From: Alphaproteobacteria bacterium
GTDB lineage: Bacteria; Pseudomonadota; Alphaproteobacteria; UBA6615
Length of the DNA: 6,992 nt
NCBI GenBank assembly: GCA_029243445.1
Contig: JAQWSA010000106.1
Coordinates: 1 to 6,992 of the forward strand
Reading direction: 5' to 3'
Positions within the stretch are counted from its first letter, which is position 1. The number at the start of each line of letters is the position of its first letter. The notes beneath the pieces are model-generated. The model searched no databases. It was not told where the DNA came from and saw only the letters and a program-made list of their open reading frames with translations. Made by a program: the position numbers and the translations under genes. This document shows, one piece after another, positions 5,683-6,992 of this stretch.

Positions 5683-6672
5683 ATGTATATTTCCTATAAA
5701 TTAATTTTAATAACCGTTTATGGGATTCTTACTACTTTTTTCTTAGTAGTATCCGATGCAACATTAAATAAAACAATGGCAGCTGATGAAGATGTATTTA
5801 TTATTGGTTCGGGCAAGGCTTCAGGAGTATATTTTCCCGTTGCAGGGGCTATCTGCCATTTACTAAATAGAGAACGAACAAACACAGAACCACTATGTGT
5901 AGTAAGTCCTAATACAAATACAAAAACTAGATTGCACGCACTCCGTGAAAAACGTATTGATTTCGCTATCATTCAGTCAGACTGGCAATATTGGTCTTAT
6001 AAGGGCGCAAAATTCCTAGAAAATTCGGAGCCATTTATTTCTTTGGCTGCAGTAACTAATTTATATACTGAACCACTTGTTATTGCTGTTCGTCAGACGA
6101 GTAGTATCACCAAATTATCTGAATTAAAGGGTAGAAAAATTAGTTTAGGTGCTAGGGAAACAGCTGGACGTAGTATGATGGAAGCTTTAATTGGCGCCTA
6201 TAGAGTTTTAATACCAGGATTTAATGAGGTTCAGGAACTTTCAGTAACACAACAAACGTCGTTGCTGTGTGAAAATGATATAGAATCGGCCGTATATGCC
6301 GTGGGCAGTCCCTCAGCAACTTTATCAATGCTGACCTCAAAATGTTTGGTATCATTTCTACCTGTAATCGGATCAATAGTTGATCAATTGGTCAAGGATA
6401 ACACTTACTATAAGAAAGCTTATATACCCGGAGGTATTTATAGAGGAATTGATAAGGATGTTCCAACTTTCGGAGTTAGTGCAACTTTAGTAACTCGATT
6501 GGATGTAAGTGACAAAATAGTATTAAATATAATTAAGAAGATAAATGAAAATGTTGATTTTTTTCGAAGTTTACACCCGGCTTTAAACTGGTTTAATGCT
6601 AAACATATGTTAGATGATGGATTATCGGCTCCGTTACACCCTGCCGTGCAAAGTTATTATGTTAATAAGTGA
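5683..6672 (+). CDS. TAXI-family TRAP transporter solute-binding protein
   Basis: This is a 329-residue periplasmic binding protein that would capture a small organic acid or amino acid and hand it to a TRAP membrane subunit. Residues 6-24 are a hydrophobic signal segment, with likely cleavage near residues 33-35 (KTMA-ADED). The mature start FIIGSGKASGVYFPVAGAI (39-57) is the TAXI hallmark (IGTG..GVYYP.GGAI in relatives). DFAIIQSDW (93-101), the LSELKGRKISLG segment (145-156) and the C-terminal GLSAPLHPAVQSYY (313-326) also fit, as does the length. The ligand is unknown. AGAGG (5666-5670) lies 12 nt before the ATG, a long spacing. No fused TRAP permease is adjacent: apt is divergent upstream, and a tRNA gene follows. 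It may pair with a distant permease. Confidence 0.9.
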   Translation: MYISYKLILITVYGILTTFFLVVSDATLNKTMAADEDVFIIGSGKASGVYFPVAGAICHLLNRERTNTEPLCVVSPNTNTKTRLHALREKRIDFAIIQSDWQYWSYKGAKFLENSEPFISLAAVTNLYTEPLVIAVRQTSSITKLSELKGRKISLGARETAGRSMMEALIGAYRVLIPGFNEVQELSVTQQTSLLCENDIESAVYAVGSPSATLSMLTSKCLVSFLPVIGSIVDQLVKDNTYYKKAYIPGGIYRGIDKDVPTFGVSATLVTRLDVSDKIVLNIIKKINENVDFFRSLHPALNWFNAKHMLDDGLSAPLHPAVQSYYVNK

Positions 6673-6697
6673 ATTTATTGGGAAGTTATATCATTCA

Positions 6698-6726
6698 TTG
6701 CTAACAGGGGATACCATGTGTATAGG
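6698..6726 (+). promoter_or_regulatory. Candidate promoter of tRNA-Pro
   Basis: TTGCTA (6698-6703) and TATAGG (6721-6726) are separated by exactly 17 nt. The implied transcription start near 6733 would give a leader of only a few bases before the mature tRNA at 6739. The spacing and position are good, the -10 is imperfect. Confidence 0.42.
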
Positions 6727-6738
6727 AAAGCTACCACT

Positions 6739-6815
6739 CGGGGAGTAGCTCAGCCTGGTAGAGCACTACGTTCGGGACGTAGGGGCCGGAGGTTCAAATC
6801 CTCTCTCCCCGACCA
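6739..6815 (+). tRNA. tRNA-Pro, anticodon CGG
   Basis: A complete 77-nt cloverleaf is visible. The acceptor stem CGGGGAG (6739-6745) pairs with CTCCCCG (6805-6811), followed by discriminator A6812 and an encoded CCA (6813-6815). The anticodon stem CTACG/CGTAG (6766-6770, 6778-6782) closes the loop TTCGGGA with anticodon CGG at 6773-6775. The variable loop is 5 nt. The T arm has GGAGG, the TTCAAAT loop and CCTCT, with one G-U pair. It reads the proline codon CCG. No duplicated 3' end is seen in the window, so there is no sign that it serves as an integration site here. Confidence 0.97.
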
Positions 6816-6852
6816 ATTTTAATTAGATATAAAATATAAGTATTAGATTCAA

Positions 6853-6871
6853 GGACTTTATATATACGTCC
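6853..6871 (+). terminator. Weak candidate terminator after tRNA-Pro
   Basis: GGAC (6853-6856) and GTCC (6868-6871) form a 4-bp stem with an 11-nt AT-rich loop that itself contains TATATA, followed by ATTTTCTT. The stem is short for an intrinsic terminator. An operator for the following gene is an equally weak alternative. Confidence 0.22.
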
Positions 6872-6904
6872 ATTTTCTTAAATATTATCGATATAAAATT
6901 TTTT

Positions 6905-6908
6905 GGAG
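6905..6908 (+). promoter_or_regulatory. Ribosome binding site of the right-edge gene
   Basis: GGAG after a T-run lies 7 nt before the ATG at 6916. An earlier ATG at 6911 hits a stop after two codons (ATG TTA TGA), so it is not the start. Confidence 0.55.
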
Positions 6909-6915
6909 TTATGTT

Positions 6916-6992
6916 ATGATGAACTTCGTGCCTAATGCAGTTGATATGTTCAGTGAATGGACAGCAAAAAAAACTACACAATTTATAAAGAC
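6916..6992 (+). CDS. Start of an unrecognised protein (cut by window edge)
   Basis: Twenty-five codons are open to the right edge from tandem ATGs at 6916 and 6919. The peptide begins MMNFVPNAVDMFSEWTAKK and continues with TTQFIK. It has a mixed, soluble-looking N-terminus with no signal peptide or membrane segment. The GGAG site supports it being a real gene. I do not recognise the family, and the fragment is too short to assign one. Confidence 0.55.
   Translation, partial: MMNFVPNAVDMFSEWTAKKTTQFIK

Noticed and set aside
5718..5972. 84-codon minus-strand open frame inside the TAXI gene
   Set aside because: It is antisense to the signal peptide and TAXI hallmark region of a well-supported gene.
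6886..6893. TATCGATA palindrome upstream of the right-edge gene
   Set aside because: An 8-bp palindrome in AT-rich DNA is expected by chance, and no partner site is seen.
6739..6992. tRNA-Pro as the attachment site of an integrated element
   Set aside because: No second copy of the tRNA 3' end and no integrase gene are visible in the window; the right flank is too short to decide.

Overview
The window reads as ordinary chromosomal DNA from an AT-rich (well under 50% GC by eye), probably free-living alphaproteobacterium. That placement is an inference. It rests on the alphaproteobacterial look of the orotate phosphoribosyltransferase N-terminus, a TAXI-type TRAP solute-binding protein, a D-erythronate-dehydrogenase-like enzyme, short intergenic gaps and the use of a TTG start. 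I see no phage, IS, integrase, CRISPR or toxin-antitoxin genes.

Layout from left to right. (1) The 5' part of pyrE lies on the minus strand and runs off the left edge. (2) Divergent from it is a secreted protein with a bacterial SH3 domain. (3) Two minus-strand genes form a likely operon: a PaaI-type hotdog thioesterase followed by an alpha/beta hydrolase that closely resembles the C-C bond cleaving 2,6-dihydroxypseudooxynicotine hydrolase. (4) Across a 133-bp divergent region with several inverted repeats is a plus-strand pair: a class I/II PLP aminotransferase and, 25 bp later with a strong Shine-Dalgarno and a TTG start, a DenD-like NAD-dependent dehydrogenase. (5) apt (adenine phosphoribosyltransferase) is on the minus strand, its stop only 4 bp from the dehydrogenase stop. 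(6) A TAXI-family solute-binding protein follows on the plus strand, with no transporter membrane subunit next to it. (7) Then comes a tRNA-Pro(CGG) with encoded CCA and a plausible promoter. (8) The start of an unrecognised plus-strand gene is cut by the right edge.

How the genes may work together. pyrE and apt both make nucleotides from PRPP but lie in separate transcription units. The most suggestive pairing is aminotransferase plus DenD-like dehydrogenase: a 2-hydroxyacid oxidation followed by transamination of the 2-oxoacid. If the substrate is D-erythronate, this would be a non-phosphorylated counterpart of the PdxB/SerC steps of vitamin B6 synthesis and would give 4-hydroxythreonine; this is a hypothesis only. 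The thioesterase/hydrolase pair suggests catabolism of an acyl or diketone-like compound of unknown identity. Nothing here is clearly a new multi-gene system. The best leads are the aminotransferase/DenD pair, the structured leader in front of it, and the undescribed C-terminal half of the SH3 protein.
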